Assembly: GCA_021464245.1 (NCBI GenBank) | Contig: JADCRB010000016.1 | Span: 8,251,674 to 8,315,673 of the forward strand | Reading direction: 5' to 3' | DNA length: 64,000 bases | Source: Carallia brachiata | Taxonomy: Eukaryota; Streptophyta; Magnoliopsida; Malpighiales; Rhizophoraceae | Shown here: positions 1-13,189 of the stretch, in pieces | Numbering within the stretch: the first letter of the stretch is position 1 | How the letters are laid out: every line of letters begins with the position of its first letter | Translations under genes and position numbers: made by a program | The notes under the pieces: model-generated | What the model saw: only the letters and a program-made list of their open reading frames with translations | Databases searched by the model: none | Told to the model about the DNA's origin: nothing

Positions 1-575
1 TGTGTCATTCTGTTGAGACTTGACTCTCAGAATTTGAAATAAAAATCTTTGGCATAAATGTTTCACGTCTTAACTCTTGGAGAGTTCTCCGAAAAACATT
101 ATGAATATATTTGTATATGAAGAAATGGCAAACAAAAAAAAAATTGTCAAATATTTGAGTGAGATCAATTCATTCAAGTGATAGTATAATAGATGATACA
201 CCTTTAAAAATTAGTAAATTAAGTCGCAGCTAAAATTTTGCTAACCTTTTTTTTTTTTTTTGACTTTGTAGGAGGCCAAAGACCGAACATAAATAGGTAT
301 GGAGCTGACTGAGAAACCCTACGAATGTCATTAAAATGTAGAGTTTCAGAATAATTCCAACTTCCAATTACCACCATCCATCTACCAACGCCCAAAGGGG
401 CCCAATGATCACATCATCGATGGCCGAAGAAAGCTGCAAACCAAGAGTCCCCACTTCAAAACATGATCCATATCTAATGTTCCATCCCAATGCAAAAGCC
501 TTTACAGTCGGTAGCTCTGTTAACTTCACTGCCTCTAGTAAAAATCTACCTAGTTCACTCCTGGTATTCAATTTC
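1..575. repeat. Left copy of a duplicated segment, with unrecognised minus-strand ORF
   Basis: This stretch matches 35325-35745 in the same orientation. Both share the runs 'aatgtttcac', 'gaaaaacattatgaata' (or gagaaacattatgaata), 'cttccaattaccaccat', 'gatcacatcatc' and 'aaagctgcaaacca'. An open frame lies on the minus strand at 368-571 (67 codons, containing LSSAIDDVI). The right copy breaks this frame, so it is probably an exon remnant rather than a live gene. I do not recognise the protein family. The segment may be the edge of a larger duplication whose left part lies outside the window. Confidence 0.6.
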
Positions 576-1877
576 CTGCTTAAACATGTAGCTGGCTGAA
601 AATTAGTTACTATTCCACATGGTAATTGTGCTAGCCTTGCAATTGGTTCTCATAATGCCCTATTAAAAAAAGCGCATCATCAGGTTTAAACTTGTATATA
701 TATAGTATGTTTGAACTAGCTTGGTTTCAATAGAGCGTAAGCAAGTCAATAAAGGTCTGCAGGAACAAGAAAATTGATGGGTTCGTGTACCGAGAGAATA
801 AAATAATAATATGATTTCAATAAAAAAAAATTTTGCAAAAGAAATTTTCAAGATTTATGGCTTGGGATTTACAGTGTAAAAATGGGAATTTAGACTGTAA
901 AATTTGGAATAACGCAAACGGTTGCTTACCGGGTTACAATCTAGAGTTTTGTTTTTGAAAAATAAAAAAAATTAATACAGTGGCTGGCTAAAAGCAAGTA
1001 GACCTTACCACAAATAACTCCTACGTCCTTAAGTAGGCCTTCATTATTTTTGGTATGTTTATTATTTATTATTCCTTAAATTGACATTCATTATGTTGCG
1101 ATAACAATTATGAGATATCTACTTTATTGTAGTATTATACCTAAATTATTTCGAGTAGATGAGCTATTAAACAAAACATTGATAGTGTCATGAAACAGGT
1201 TCCTTTATTTTATTTCTCTCACAGCTCATTAGCTGTATTTATTAAAATTATTTTCATTTATTTTTAAAACTGTCTCAATGTATATTTTTTATATTTATAT
1301 TAGCACTCTTTGTTTGAAATATTTTATCTTTTAATGAAATAAAATATTAGTTTTGATTATTATTAAAAAAAAAGATATTTAAAAATACAATGTATATATA
1401 TTCAAACAAATATTTGTTTATAAATTAACTTCAATTTTATCAATTATAACAATTAAAGAATTTTTTTTTTGTAACAATAGACATCATAAAGAATTTATTA
1501 CAAAATTATATGAGAGATAAATGACTAAATTTATATAAAAAAATGTATTTAATTGTATAAAAATAAAAAATCAAAATATTAGAACTCACAATTATAATTA
1601 TAATATTTTATTATTCAGAATAATTAATAAAACTTTTTAAATTTCATCATATATGTATTTAGTTCCCTTTTATATATTATTATTACTGCCCCTCCCTCTC
1701 ACCTTGGATGTAGGATTCAGTAACCATAACATCTGAGATTTTAGCTGTGTCATATAGTTATTGGCTTATTTCCATATCGGTCTTGGGACGCAAACATCTG
1801 TTGAAGTTCAGAAAGAGATGACTAGCATTAAAGTGCGGAAGAAAATGGCACATAGACGGAAACATCCGGCACAGCCA
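576..1877. other. AT-rich intergenic DNA, no gene seen
   Basis: Long A/T runs and short broken frames only. No domain, RNA gene or clear transposon end could be recognised. Confidence 0.5.
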
Positions 1878-2136
1878 TGTTGTAAGGACCGGATTAGAGA
1901 TTGAACCGAAAAGTTTAGTAGTTCAAAGTTTAACCGATTTAACCGATTTAACTGAAAGTGACCAACCCTGATCAACCCGAGACCGATTCACCGATCCGAC
2001 CGGTTGAACCGGTTCGTTGACCGGGTTTTGACCGGTCCGGTCCGCAGCTAATTTAAGCTACAACCCGGACCGGACCTCTGACTGGTCACGAGTCTGATTG
2101 GTTGAACCGGCCGGTCCGGTCCGGGTTTGACAACAA
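1878..2136 (-). mobile_element. Short non-autonomous Mutator-like element (CCGG-rich ends)
   Basis: The ends are inverted repeats: TGTTGTAAGGACCGG on the left, and TGTTGTCAAACCCGGACC as the complement of the right. They match the termini of the 642-bp element at 13889-14530 in the opposite orientation. The body is dense in 'accggtccgg' and 'ttgaaccggtt'. A clean target-site duplication is not visible here; the class is taken from the 13889 copy, which has a perfect 10-bp one. No coding capacity. Confidence 0.55.
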
Positions 2137-4080
2137 TGCAGCACAGTACCGACATAGGTGATATTAAGATGTCATCACTTCATTTGCAATAAATTTTTTT
2201 TTTCAGTCAAAAAAATAAAATAATTTTTTTTAAAAATTTAAATGCTTTTGACAAAACTTACAAGATGAACTAACAAAAGGTGTAAGAAACAGAACAAGAT
2301 GAGTATAGAAGCTGGAGAAAATTGCAAGAATGGTGTTACTTCATTGTATTGTACTTTTCACAAATTTTCGTGCACATTTTGTTCAATTGCTTGCACATTT
2401 TAAACTGTTGTGTTTTTTAATAAAAAATTTAACATCAGCCGTAGCCGTCCACAGCAGACTGATTTATGGTTGTCAGTAATGGGACTCTTCTTTTCTTTTT
2501 AGTGGCACTTTGTATCTTTCAATTAGCGGTGCTGCCAACTTTGTGAGAGAGGTATTTCTCTCTCCTCTTAATCATGAAAAAAAAAAAAAAAAAAAAGGAG
2601 TGGAGCGTGTGTCCTTATTTAAATAAAAAAAAGAGAGGTGGTACCCCCTTTTAGTATTAGATACATTATATTAGGCTTTACGGAGCTGTGTTTTGGGCTA
2701 ACTTCAAAATTCTTTTACATTGATCATTGATTAGTTTATAGTTTTGCTAGATACGCCGATCCCAGAATTACATCGGACATTTATATGTTGTGTCATATAA
2801 TTCCAAGAAAAGTGAATTATTTTTATTTCAAAAAAAGAATAAATACTAAACAAAAAAAGAAACAAAAACATATATGCAATTTGTGCATAGGGTGTCCAAC
2901 CCTCCATCATCTCACAATGCTTTTTCACTTTTTTTTGAGCGTAAAATTTTGTTTTCGATATTAGAATATGATAAACTAATATAGTATATCACATAGTCAG
3001 CTTTTACAAATTATATTGTGTTAGAATACTTCATGAAAATGGCGGGTAAAGAATGAATAACTCTAGTCATGATCTATTTGATTAATAAGAAAATAATGTA
3101 TAGTTATCACGTAAAATAAGGAAACTAATATCAACCGTTGATTTTGGCATTTGAAGGACAAGCCAAATTAGGTATGATATATACTCTCTATCTAATTTAC
3201 AGAAACCCTTATCTAAAAGTGTGTAATTATGTTAATGTCAAGAATCGGAAACAAGTCGTTGTGTTAAGGCAAATCTTCCAGACTCATCAACGGTATTGAG
3301 TTCTGAAACTCCGGCGCATTATTTATGTTTATTATTTGCACGACGATATTTAGTTTCAAAATTTAAAATTAATGTTTAATTATTGATATTCTTGTTTAAA
3401 AAATCTAACAAAACCTCTCACTTCTCGTTAAAAATTTGTTTTTTAATATCAAGATTAAAAAATTCACAGAAAATCACTTCTTACAGTTTAATTTTAAGAT
3501 ATGATTCTTAGTCTGCAAAATTGCAAGAAAATGAGATATACTCTTAAGACACGAAAAAGATTTTCCAGATTGATGCCATTGACTGGAAGCTCCAGTTACA
3601 GGTAGAAGCTGCTCTTTTCACGACTGTATATTATGAATGGCATTTTTCATTTTCTTTTGGGCCTACTTTTTTGTTTTCTTTGTGCAGTGCCTCAGTCTTG
3701 TTTGTTACCATGAACACTGATCGTCACTGCTACGGTCAAACAACTTGATTAAAGCGCTTCAAAGTGGCCTAATATGAAAAATAATTGCGTTTACTTTTTC
3801 TTAAAAAAAATAGAAAAAAAAAAAAGAAAAGAAAACGAAGAGAAATGCTATCACAATTATAGTATTTAATTATTTATTTATTCTTTTGTTTATTGTTGCA
3901 CATTTGCCACTAAAAGAATTGCTTGTCTTGGAAGTGTTTTTTTTTTCAATAAAAAATCATTGCATTAAAATGAAGTAAAGTCGCACATAAGTTTGGTATG
4001 AAAGTGTGGGAAAAACTTGTATATAACAAAATTAAAAGATAGCCCTAATGACCTACAACTAACATGGTTAAAATGACCAT
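2137..4080. other. AT-rich intergenic DNA, no gene seen
   Basis: Contains a long A run near 2578-2597, which could be the tail of an old retroposed sequence, and many short A/T tracts. No supported coding region or named repeat. Confidence 0.4.
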
Positions 4081-4083
4081 TTA

Positions 4084-4690
4084 CTAACTAAGTAAGAAGT
4101 CTGTCTTAACAAAACTCTCAGAAGAGGCACCTACTGAACTGATGTTAAACTTATTTAGAATTGAAGTTTTAACTAAATATAGACCAGTCAGATAAAGTTG
4201 TCCAAAACAGTAAATACCACATTTCAGTGAACTTAAGACAGAAATCAACCGGATAAGTCCAGTAACGATTTTCCAAAATACGAAGCTATAGACACAAATT
4301 GACAAATACATACGATCAATACAAGTCTCCCAAATTAAAATAAACCAACAAACAACGTTCCCATCAGATCTGGTAACAGTATTAGTAGCGAAAGGCAGCA
4401 GACTCGGGACCGACAACAGCAAGATCAGTGACGGCGATAGTAGGTCCGACGATGGCGACGGCGACAGCCGCAGTAGAGGCGTGGATGAAGGGCCGGTAGC
4501 AACAGAGCTGACGGCAGCAACATCAGCCTTGGAAGCAGCAGCGCTGGTCGTCGCATCATGAAAGAGAGCAAGGGCATCAGCATCACAGCACCAGCAATGG
4601 TTGAGTCAGAGGAGGCGGCAGACACGACAGAGATGGTAGCAGAGGTGGCAGACATGGCAAAGGAGGTGGCAAAGTCAACAAAAACGCTAA
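4084..4690 (-). other. GC-rich, coding-like block of unknown origin
   Basis: Two abutting minus-strand frames (4425-4655, then 4084-4422) sit in a local island of much higher GC than the flanks. The first is alanine/leucine/serine/arginine-rich and low in complexity. The second looks hydrophobic. No family is recognised. It could be the 5' part of an old LINE or another retroelement, or a fragment of a GC-rich plant gene. It is probably not an intact gene. Confidence 0.25.
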
Positions 4691-4899
4691 CTGCATATAA
4701 AGGAGCATGGATCTAAAGATAGGTAGGTTGTGGGCAACGTTATTTAGGCTAGATTAAAGGAAAATAAAGCTAATATTTTAGAAAGAGAAAAAAATAATGA
4801 GATGAAAAAGATTAAAGGGAGAAAACTAGATGGAGAGGATGAGGGAAGCAAGTTAAAGGAAACTAGGAAGCTGGCCGACAGTGGTGGCTAGCTCCACTA

Positions 4900-5190
4900 C
4901 CGGCCAAAGAGTGTTGGTTTGTGTTAGGGCAGAGAGTTAGAGAGAGGTAGAGAGAGAGAGAGACTAGTCTAAGATTGCCCAATTATAATATTTTTTAATT
5001 TAAGACCGTCCAGTGTCCAGCTCAATAGGCTGACTAATTTGGATTGACCCGGGTAGGACCTCAAAGGGTGTCAAAGGTCTCCCAGCAAGTATTTAACGCG
5101 ACTGCATTCTTCGAGACTCGAGTTTAAGACCTCTAGTTAAGCGGTGACGGACCCCTACCATCCGCACCAGCGCTTGCTGGTGCCCAATCA
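4900..5190. repeat. Possible short retroposed repeat
   Basis: After a (GA)n run near 4940-4970 comes a GC-richer stretch ending 'accagcgcttgctggtg', a short hairpin. The reverse complement has a stretch reminiscent of a pol III B box (GAGTCTCGAAG). A SINE or the end of another transposon is possible. No second copy in the window confirms it. Confidence 0.2.
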
Positions 5191-6479
5191 TAATATTGGC
5201 GTTTGAAATATGCATTTTTTATAAGGTAACAGTTATGCATTAAAACAATAGTTATCCATTTTTTTTAATTCCTTAATTAAGCATACCTAAGCTTATTTAA
5301 AAGATGATCCTCAATTGCCGCTATATGGATTTAAATTGAGATTATATTTAAACTGCTATATATATATATATATAATCTTTTTGCCAATCACTAATGTTGC
5401 CTGTATTTTGATACGGAATTGGAGTCCCATAATTGATGGAAAAAACACATGCATGTGGATTCAAACCCCCACACTATTGGCCTTCCGCATGGCCGCATGA
5501 GGGGACAGGACAAACGTGTTGTTGTGTGATCATTCTTTTTTGAAAAAGATAAAGATATGTAATAAATTGTGTAGAATATGCAACGAACATAAAAAATGTG
5601 CAATAATCTTCAAATAATGTGGAATCGCCACCTGTCATATATTATATGATAATTGTTACATATTATCGTAATTTGTTGCACATCATATACTTGTTTAAAA
5701 AAAAAAATAGTTTTTAGGCAAAAAGCATGTTAACCCCATCTGCCCTTACACGTACTTGTAATTGGACGCTTTACTAGTACCACAAAGAAATGCCCCATTT
5801 AGTTCCTAGTCCTGTATGTAAACTAGACCTCAAACATAAAAAAAAATTTTAAAAAGTCATGTCTGATAGTTACCCATGTATAAAAAATATATAGTTATAT
5901 ATATTTGAGAGAAAAATAACTATTAAGAAAAAAATTGTAATATTATTAGTTATAAAAATTAATTATTACTTTTTTGTGTTTTTATACATGTATTGCTTTT
6001 AATTTTTATATTATAACATATATATACTCTCATGAAAATTTCTGCAGCATTGTCCCTGCCCTCGAGTTACAAAACGGAATTAAAACTAAAAAACAAAAAC
6101 AGTCGACAAATGCACAATTGTTAAGAATAAACAACTAAGCAATTTATACGTGGGGAACAACTCTCCCCTGTCTAACAACTCTTGTTAACTTGTAATATTC
6201 TATGAAGTAAACTTTCTTTGATATTATGAAGATTAAGATTATAGGGAAACATTCAAATAACAAAAAGTAACAATCCAATTTTATTCAACAATATTCAACA
6301 TTTTATTTTAATTTTTTATAAATTTAATTATATAACATTTTATATCACTTTATTAATATTTTTAAGTCACTATTATAAAGTCGAAAACTTTTTTCCTATT
6401 ATTCATAGCATTTTTCGTTTTATTTTGGGCCTACGTCTTTTTTTTTTTTTTGGCAATACCCTCAATTTTGTTTGTTATT
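5191..6479. other. AT-rich intergenic DNA, no gene seen
   Basis: Includes a (TA)n tract at about 5361-5374 and long A/T tracts. Nothing else is supported. Confidence 0.4.
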
Positions 6480-7229
6480 ATACATGTCCATTGTGTTAAA
6501 TTTAATAATAAATCTATCATCATAAAATATACGTATTTTGGATTTTGAAAGAGAATATATGAAAATAACATACCCGAATGCATCTATAGATTTGCCTTAT
6601 CCGATTTCTTTTTTTTTTTTACCTTTACTGTAATTACATACCTTTAGATTGAGTTTTTATGAGTGTTAGGAAAATAGAGGACTGGTTATCTATATACAAG
6701 TTTAGACATAATTTAGTTTGTCAATCAATACTGAGATTAATTATCAAGATTGATTTACTTAATTGATTATTTTCTTATTAATCAAACCACATTATGAATA
6801 TTTTTAAGATACGTATTCTTTGGGTTTACTTTAAGAATACTAATTTGAAATATTCTAATATTTTTCCACTTGATCCGATTAGAATCCATAAATTTAATCC
6901 TTATGCGCAAATAACGATACTAACCAATCTCTTGTCATTTCAACATAATGTGATAATGCGATAAACTATTCAGTGCGAGTGATAAAGGTCGTACCCTACT
7001 AATTTAGAGTACTCCCTTCTATATGCCAAAAACACTTTCAATTCACCATACAAGGTTTATAAAGTACATATATGAAATATAATTTTATAATAGTTCACAA
7101 TAATGTCTCAATGAGATTTTGTTGTTAAACTTAAAAGTTTATGTGCACATAATCATAAAGCAATAGAAAAATATAATGTATGTCAGAAACACATTAATGA
7201 GCTGAAAGTATCGTATATCATCAATCATC
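6480..7229 (-). mobile_element. Probable LTR / post-pol region of a copia element
   Basis: This lies just 3' (minus-strand sense) of copia pol remains. Positions 6480-6860 are similar to stretches inside the tandem modules at about 10365-10760, 18570-18960 and 29930-30330; all contain 'tgttagaaaa' (or similar), 'atatatacaagttta' and 'taattgattatttc'. The motif TGTTAG near 6663 could be an LTR terminus (TG...CA). The partner LTR was not found, so the boundary is approximate. Confidence 0.35.
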
Positions 7230-8655
7230 ATTCCAACCAAGATTCATTCTAAGAACAAGTTCGTTACATAATACTAGTTGTAAAACTTCATCATGATCTA
7301 CTATTGTGAGATCTGTTCTGATGCATTTATTACACATTTGTTGTTTTTGAACTTTCTTTATAATGACAAAATACTTTAATTTTATAAGTTTGACACCTTT
7401 ACGTACTTGTTATTATTGGAGATACTACCCTAGAATTATCACATAATATTCAATGACTTGATGATGACATCAACAACCTCAAGTTTTGAAATAAAATTTC
7501 ATAATCATAATGCATGAATTGTAACTTTAGTCGTGTCATAAACTTTGCTTACATAATAAATGACGTAATGATAGGCTTTTACATGATAAAGCTACTTTTC
7601 CCTCATAAGAACAATAACTTAATGTGAACTTCATACTATTAAGACATCCAGCAAAATTTAAATTTGAATATCTAATCACTTTTAAAAAGTTAGATTTTCT
7701 GTATATGAGCGTGTAATTCTTTGTTCTTTGCAAGTACCTCTTCCACTTTCTTTGCAAATTTTCAATGATCTATTTCAATATTACTTTAATATTTGCCTAA
7801 TATTCCTACCATGAAGCTGATATCCGATCTAGTGTAAGTTTGCAGATACATTAGGCTATCAACAACAAATACATATGGGATTGATTTTATTGTCTTACAT
7901 TCCACATCCTTTTTGGGACATTGCATGAGACTACATTTTTTGCCCTTTTATACAGGAGTAATCTTAGGTAAACATTTACCCGTGTTGAATCTTTCTAGAA
8001 TTTTTTCGATATGTCCTTTCTGAGATAATCCTAGCATTCATTGTGATCTATCATGGAATATTTCTATTCCAATCACATAAGATGCCTCTCCCATATATTT
8101 CATTTCAAAATTCTTTGAGAGAAAATCTTTAGTTTCAAAAATATATTAAGTCACTAGCAGGAAGCAAAATGTCGCCAACATATAAGACTAGAAGAATGAA
8201 CTTACACCTACTAATTTTTTGGTATACACAATGATCAACATTATTTTCCTTAAAATCGAAAGATGTAATGATATCATTGAACTTAATATACCATTGTCGA
8301 GAAGCTTGTTTTTGTCCATATATTGACTTCTTCAGTTTACACACTAACTATTCTTTACCTTCTATAGAAAAACTTGATAGTTGATTCATATAAACTTCCT
8401 TTTTAAGATCTCCATTAAGAATGCAGTTTTCACATTCATTTGATAATGCTCCAAATCATACTAAGCCATCAATTTCATAATTATTCTAAACAAATCTTTT
8501 TCTGAGACTTAAAGAAAATTCTCTGTATAGTTAATGTCACCCCTTTGAGTATAGCCATTAGCAACAAGTCTGACTTTATATCATTTGATACTATCACTTG
8601 AGTTTCGCTTGGCCTTAAAGACCCACTTCCAAGCAACTCTTCTACACAACCTTTT
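7230..8655 (-). pseudogene. Degraded Ty1/copia pol (reverse transcriptase / RNase H part)
   Basis: Read on the minus strand, this gives broken but clear copia pol: a WVFKAKRN-like stretch near 8600, KSIYGQKQASRQWY around 8290, the catalytic-site region LVLYVGDILL near 8180 and a GEASYVIGIEIF-like stretch near 8080. The RNase H part runs to about 7450. The catalytic YVDD of the family reads YVGD here, so the first active-site aspartate is lost, and there are several stops and shifts. The gag and integrase parts lie outside the preserved stretch. It ends abruptly where the first tandem module begins. This is a dead copy. Confidence 0.85.
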
Positions 8656-9914
8656 AGCAATTCGACTCATTAAATAAAAATAACAAATTAAGTATGCAAG
8701 TAAATCATAAAAGTTACAAAACTGTAATTGCTTATAATTCAGATTCAGTCAATTAGAGTACATTGTAGTTTTCCTTTGCGAAATCCTACAACACACTATC
8801 ATAAGTCAATACTACAATTAACTTTAATATATATATTAAATATTTTTCAATTAAATACATTTGACATCTTTGGATAAACAAATATATGTAACTAAAAACA
8901 TTAATCTATCCTAATTATCGCTACTAATTACAAAATAATAATTTAATTTTGTGTAAATACTGTAATTCTAATAATTAATAATTCCAAATTATCCAATCAT
9001 TTTCCTTTATCATTAGTATTTCATTAAAATCATAGATAAATGGCTATTGATGCCTATTGTTAAACATACCAGTTTGGCACTTTAGTGATTAACAAATTAT
9101 AACAATAATGATTATTTGAACATTTTAATTTGTCACTTTAGTAACAATCAAAATATAAATATAATATTGCATATAAAAATACAGTTCAATATTATTTATA
9201 GTGCTAGACATAATATTCAAGTCCAAAAGTTATTAGGTACATAGTTCAAAATTCACAAATGGTCACGGCCTAAACGTACATGGACTGAAACTGTAATTAT
9301 GCAGCATAGACACATAACATACTGCATTATTATTATTTTTCTTACATATCCCGTTGATCATTGTGACTTCTTCATACAAGGAATACTAGAAATTTCTTTG
9401 TGCTCTTAAGGAACAGCCGGGAGTTGATTTATGGAATTAAGTAAGTTCTTTGTCCTTTAATTCAATCATATATTTGTGGGCCGTTTAACAAGCAAGTTCG
9501 AGTTGCATACGCCGCTTTGTTCATAATTGAACAAATCAACAAATGTGACGGCGGCAAGACATTATCTTCGAACATCCAGTCTGGTGGCTGCAACTTATGT
9601 TTTTACAATGAAGATTTTTGGTTTAAAATCCTTCGACCACACGATATTCTTTTTACACTTAAGAAATTAATTATTCCTCAAGGTTGCACTGCCATCGTCC
9701 TATCGTCAAGGGATTTTATTCCCAAATTGGGATTGTAAATCATAACTTACAACTTCGAGCACCTCAACAAAGGAATAATCACAACATCCGTGTTGCTTTC
9801 TCTAGATTAAGACGCATGTAGAAAATCTGAATTATAGATTTCCTTTTGAACGTTAATAGTCAAACTAATGGCGAAACAACCCAAACTCTAAAGCACACTT
9901 TATGTATATATATA

Positions 9915-10155
9915 TATATATATGGGAAAATTTTAATGGCTGAAGGGAAAATTTCTAAAATATTGTCTAGAACTGTAACTGGCTGCATTAATCGCGCAAT
10001 CAGCTTCATTTATTGTGCAACGAAAAGATAAGTAATTTTTTTTCCTTCATTTAGTTGCACTTGTAATTAAAGCGATTGTTACAATAAATTTAATCAGTTG
10101 CATACTAACAATTTCTCCAGCAAATTCTTCCGGCTATGTAATTGTGCCCTATATG
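9915..10155. mobile_element. MITE unique to module A
   Basis: Module B1 reads straight through from 'actttatgta' to 'gttctatcaattgtcataaag'. Module A has about 240 extra bases here. The extra DNA starts GGGAAAATTTTAATGGCTGAAG and ends with the complement of GGCACAATTACATAGCCGGAAG, giving terminal inverted repeats. Next to it is a (TA)n tract, so the target duplication cannot be read exactly. The interior has TTGCAC/GTGCAAC motifs like the elements at 19828 and 59011. No coding capacity. Confidence 0.6.
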
Positions 10156-10764
10156 TTCTATTAATTATCATAAAGCCCGGAAGCATTAGTATATATTAAA
10201 TCACAATTCTCAATTACTATGGCCCCAAACGTAAATAAGCAATTGATATTTCTTTAAGGCCATCTTATTTTCGGTTATTGAACGATTAGAAATTGGGTAT
10301 GTAGTTCTTAATCATACATAAAAAGTATTCATTTTTAAATTACAAGTTCTAATACAATTTGTTAGATTGAAAAATAAATCTATCATCATAAAATATAAGT
10401 CTTTTGTGTCTTGAAACTGACTTTTGCATCTTAAAACTGAATATATTTATCTAATTTTTTTTATAAATAACATATTTCTGAAATTGTTAAGTCGTCTATA
10501 TATTTCTCCTTAATCAATTTCTGTCTCTCAACCTTTATTGGAATTACACGCTTTTAAATAGAGTATTCGTGTGTGTTAGAAAAAGAAATGATCAGTTATA
10601 TATATACAAATTTAGACCTAATTTAGTATATGTATTAATAATGAGATCAACAGTCTGGATTAATTTAATTAATTGATTATTTCTTTATTAATTAAATTTT
10701 AATATGAATATTTTTTAATATACGTATTCTTTAAGTATATTTTGAAAAAGAAAATATTAGTGTC

Positions 10765-12600
10765 TTGAAATTTATTATCTCGGTTAGTATTTTGATTGAA
10801 ATTAAAATTAATATTTTTAAAATAAGACTGATATTTTTTAAACACCTAATATTTTATATTTTTAAAAACTATCAATTCTGTTTAAAAATATTAATTTTTA
10901 TTTTAATTAAAATATTAACTAAAATCTTAAATTTTAAGATATTTAATTTCAAAATATATATTAGTGTTCACTTTAAAAATATTATTTTAAAATACAAATT
11001 AAAAATATTTTAAAGTATTAATGCTCGCTTCTCCATCCACGTCGATTAATAAGTGATTTGTGCCTGTCTTTTCCATTAATGTGGATGACCGGTTCCCCCA
11101 AAAAAGGAAAATGAAAATAATAGGACAAAGGAAGTTCTATCATGAAAAATAATTGCGTTTAAATTTAGAAAAAGACAAATAGGTGATAAAAAATGGAATA
11201 AAAAAAAAATGAAATTCATTATTCTTAATCATTTTCTTGAAATTTATTATCTTAGTTAGTATTTTGATTAACTTTTAAAATAAGACTAACATGTTTTGAA
11301 CACCTGATATTTTATATTTTTAAAAATTAACAATTCTGTTTAAAATAATAATATTAATTTTAATTAAAAACATAAAAAATATTTAATTTTAGAAATATTA
11401 AAAATATATATAATGTTCATTTAAAAATATTATTTTAAATACTAATTAAAAATATTTTAAAATATTAATGGTCACTTCTCTATCATGCGATTAATAAGTG
11501 CTTCATGCCTGTCTTTTCCTCAATGTCGATGACCGGTCCCCCAAAAAAGGAAAATGAAAAGAATAGGACAAAGGAATTCTATCATGAAAATAATTACGTT
11601 TGAATTTAGAAAAGACAATAGATAAAAAAAAAAGCGAGGGAAAAAGAAGAAATGAATATTGATTATTTTTAATTACTGTCTTAAAATTTATTATATTAGT
11701 TGACATTTTAATTAAAATTAAGATTAATATTTTTAAAATAAAATTGTTAATTTTTAAATACATGATATTTTATATTTTTAAAAATATCAATTTTGTTTAA
11801 AAATATTAATATTACTATTAATTTTAATTAAAATATCAATTAAAATATTAAATTTTAAAATATATATTAATGTTTAATTTAAAAATATTATTTTAAAATA
11901 CTAATTAAAAATATTTTAAATTATTAATGGTCGCTTCTCCATCCATGTCGATTAATAAGTGCTTCGTGCCTGTCTTTTCCATCAATGAGGATGACCTGTC
12001 CCCCCAAAAAAGGAAAATGAAAAGTGTAGGACAAAGGAAGTTCTATCATGGAAAATAATTGCGTTTCAACTTAGAAAAGACAAACAGGTAATAAAAAATG
12101 AATAAAAAATAACGAATATACATTATTCTTAATCACTCTTTTAAAATTTATTATCTTACTTCATGTTTTGATTAAATTTTAAAATAAGATTGATAAATTT
12201 TTAAACACCTAATATTTTATATTTTTAAAAAATATTAATTATATTTAAAAAATATTAATTTTAATTTTAATTAAAATATCAACTAAAATATTAAATTTTA
12301 AAATATATTTTAGTATTCACTTTAAAAATATTATTTTAAAATACTAATTAAAAATATTTTAAAGTGTTAATGGTCGCCTTTCTAACCATATCGATTAATA
12401 AGTGCTTCGTGCCTTTCTTTTCCATCAATGTGGATGACCTGTCCCCCCGAAAAAGGAAAATGAAAAGAATAGGACAAAGGAAGTTCTATCATGGAAAATA
12501 ATTGCGTTCGAATTTAGAAAAGACAAACAGATAACAAAAAAGGAAAAGAAAAAAAAAAGAAATGAAAGGCTATCACACTCACAGCTTTCCACTAAAAAAA
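10765..12600 (+). repeat. Four tandem ~440-bp AT-rich repeats (module A)
   Basis: Each unit has an extremely AT-rich half (runs such as 'ttttaattaaaatatt') followed by a conserved ~130-bp block with 'gtcgattaataagtgctt', 'gtggatgacc' and 'gaagttctatcatg'. The conserved blocks start near 11022, 11469, 11929 and 12369, giving spacings of about 447, 460 and 440. Two units occur in each of B1, B2 and C, always upstream of the NLR 5' end. Confidence 0.85.
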
Positions 12601-12613
12601 AAATCATCTTACT

Positions 12614-12620
12614 TATAAAA
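12614..12620 (+). promoter_or_regulatory. TATA-box-like TATAAAA in module A
   Basis: Sits in 'acttataaaaggcccc', between the last 440-bp repeat and the NLR 5' coding end. The same position reads TATAAAA in B2 (22304) and TATGAAA in B1 (20152) and C (31319). Conserved placement suggests the ancestral core promoter of the NLR; no transcript data can be seen. Confidence 0.4.
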
Positions 12621-13189
12621 GGCCCCCTTTAATTATTAGCCCTCTATTTTTCACTTTTTGTTTGTTTTTGCAACAAAAAAAATGTATGGCTTTAGGCTTT
12701 CAAAAAAAGAGATAAGGTCCATAAAATCACAATTTCTCACAATTCTTTAATAGTGTGTTTGGAGTGCAGTGATTAGAGGTGAAATATTGAGAGAAGCAAG
12801 AAAATTAGAAAAGAAATGAATAATCAGTTGTTTGGTGTGCAGGTGAAAATAGAAGGGAGTGAAAAGGAAGCAAAAGGCAAGCGAAAATTAGTGTGGGACC
12901 CACGTCAAAAATTTTCTCCCCAAATTGGAGAGAAAGCTGTCAGGAGGCAAACAGTTGTATAGTAAATTTACGAAATTGGCCTCAACAAAAAGGCATAAAA
13001 CTAGGCAATGGAGAAAACAGTAAATTTAGGTCCTGTTTGGAATGAATTTTATTTTCTGTTTTCTGTTTATTTTTCACAAAAAAAAAAAATATGTTTAGTA
13101 TTGATTTTGTTTTCTGTTTTTGTTGAAAAGTTAAAAATGTTTTTCAAAGAAAAAAACAAATTAGGAAAACAATAAAAACTAACTTTCCG

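Noticed and set aside
1878..2136. Target duplication GCACAG on both sides of the small Mutator-like element
   Set aside because: The two hexamers are not at equal distances from the termini, so it is not reported as a target duplication.
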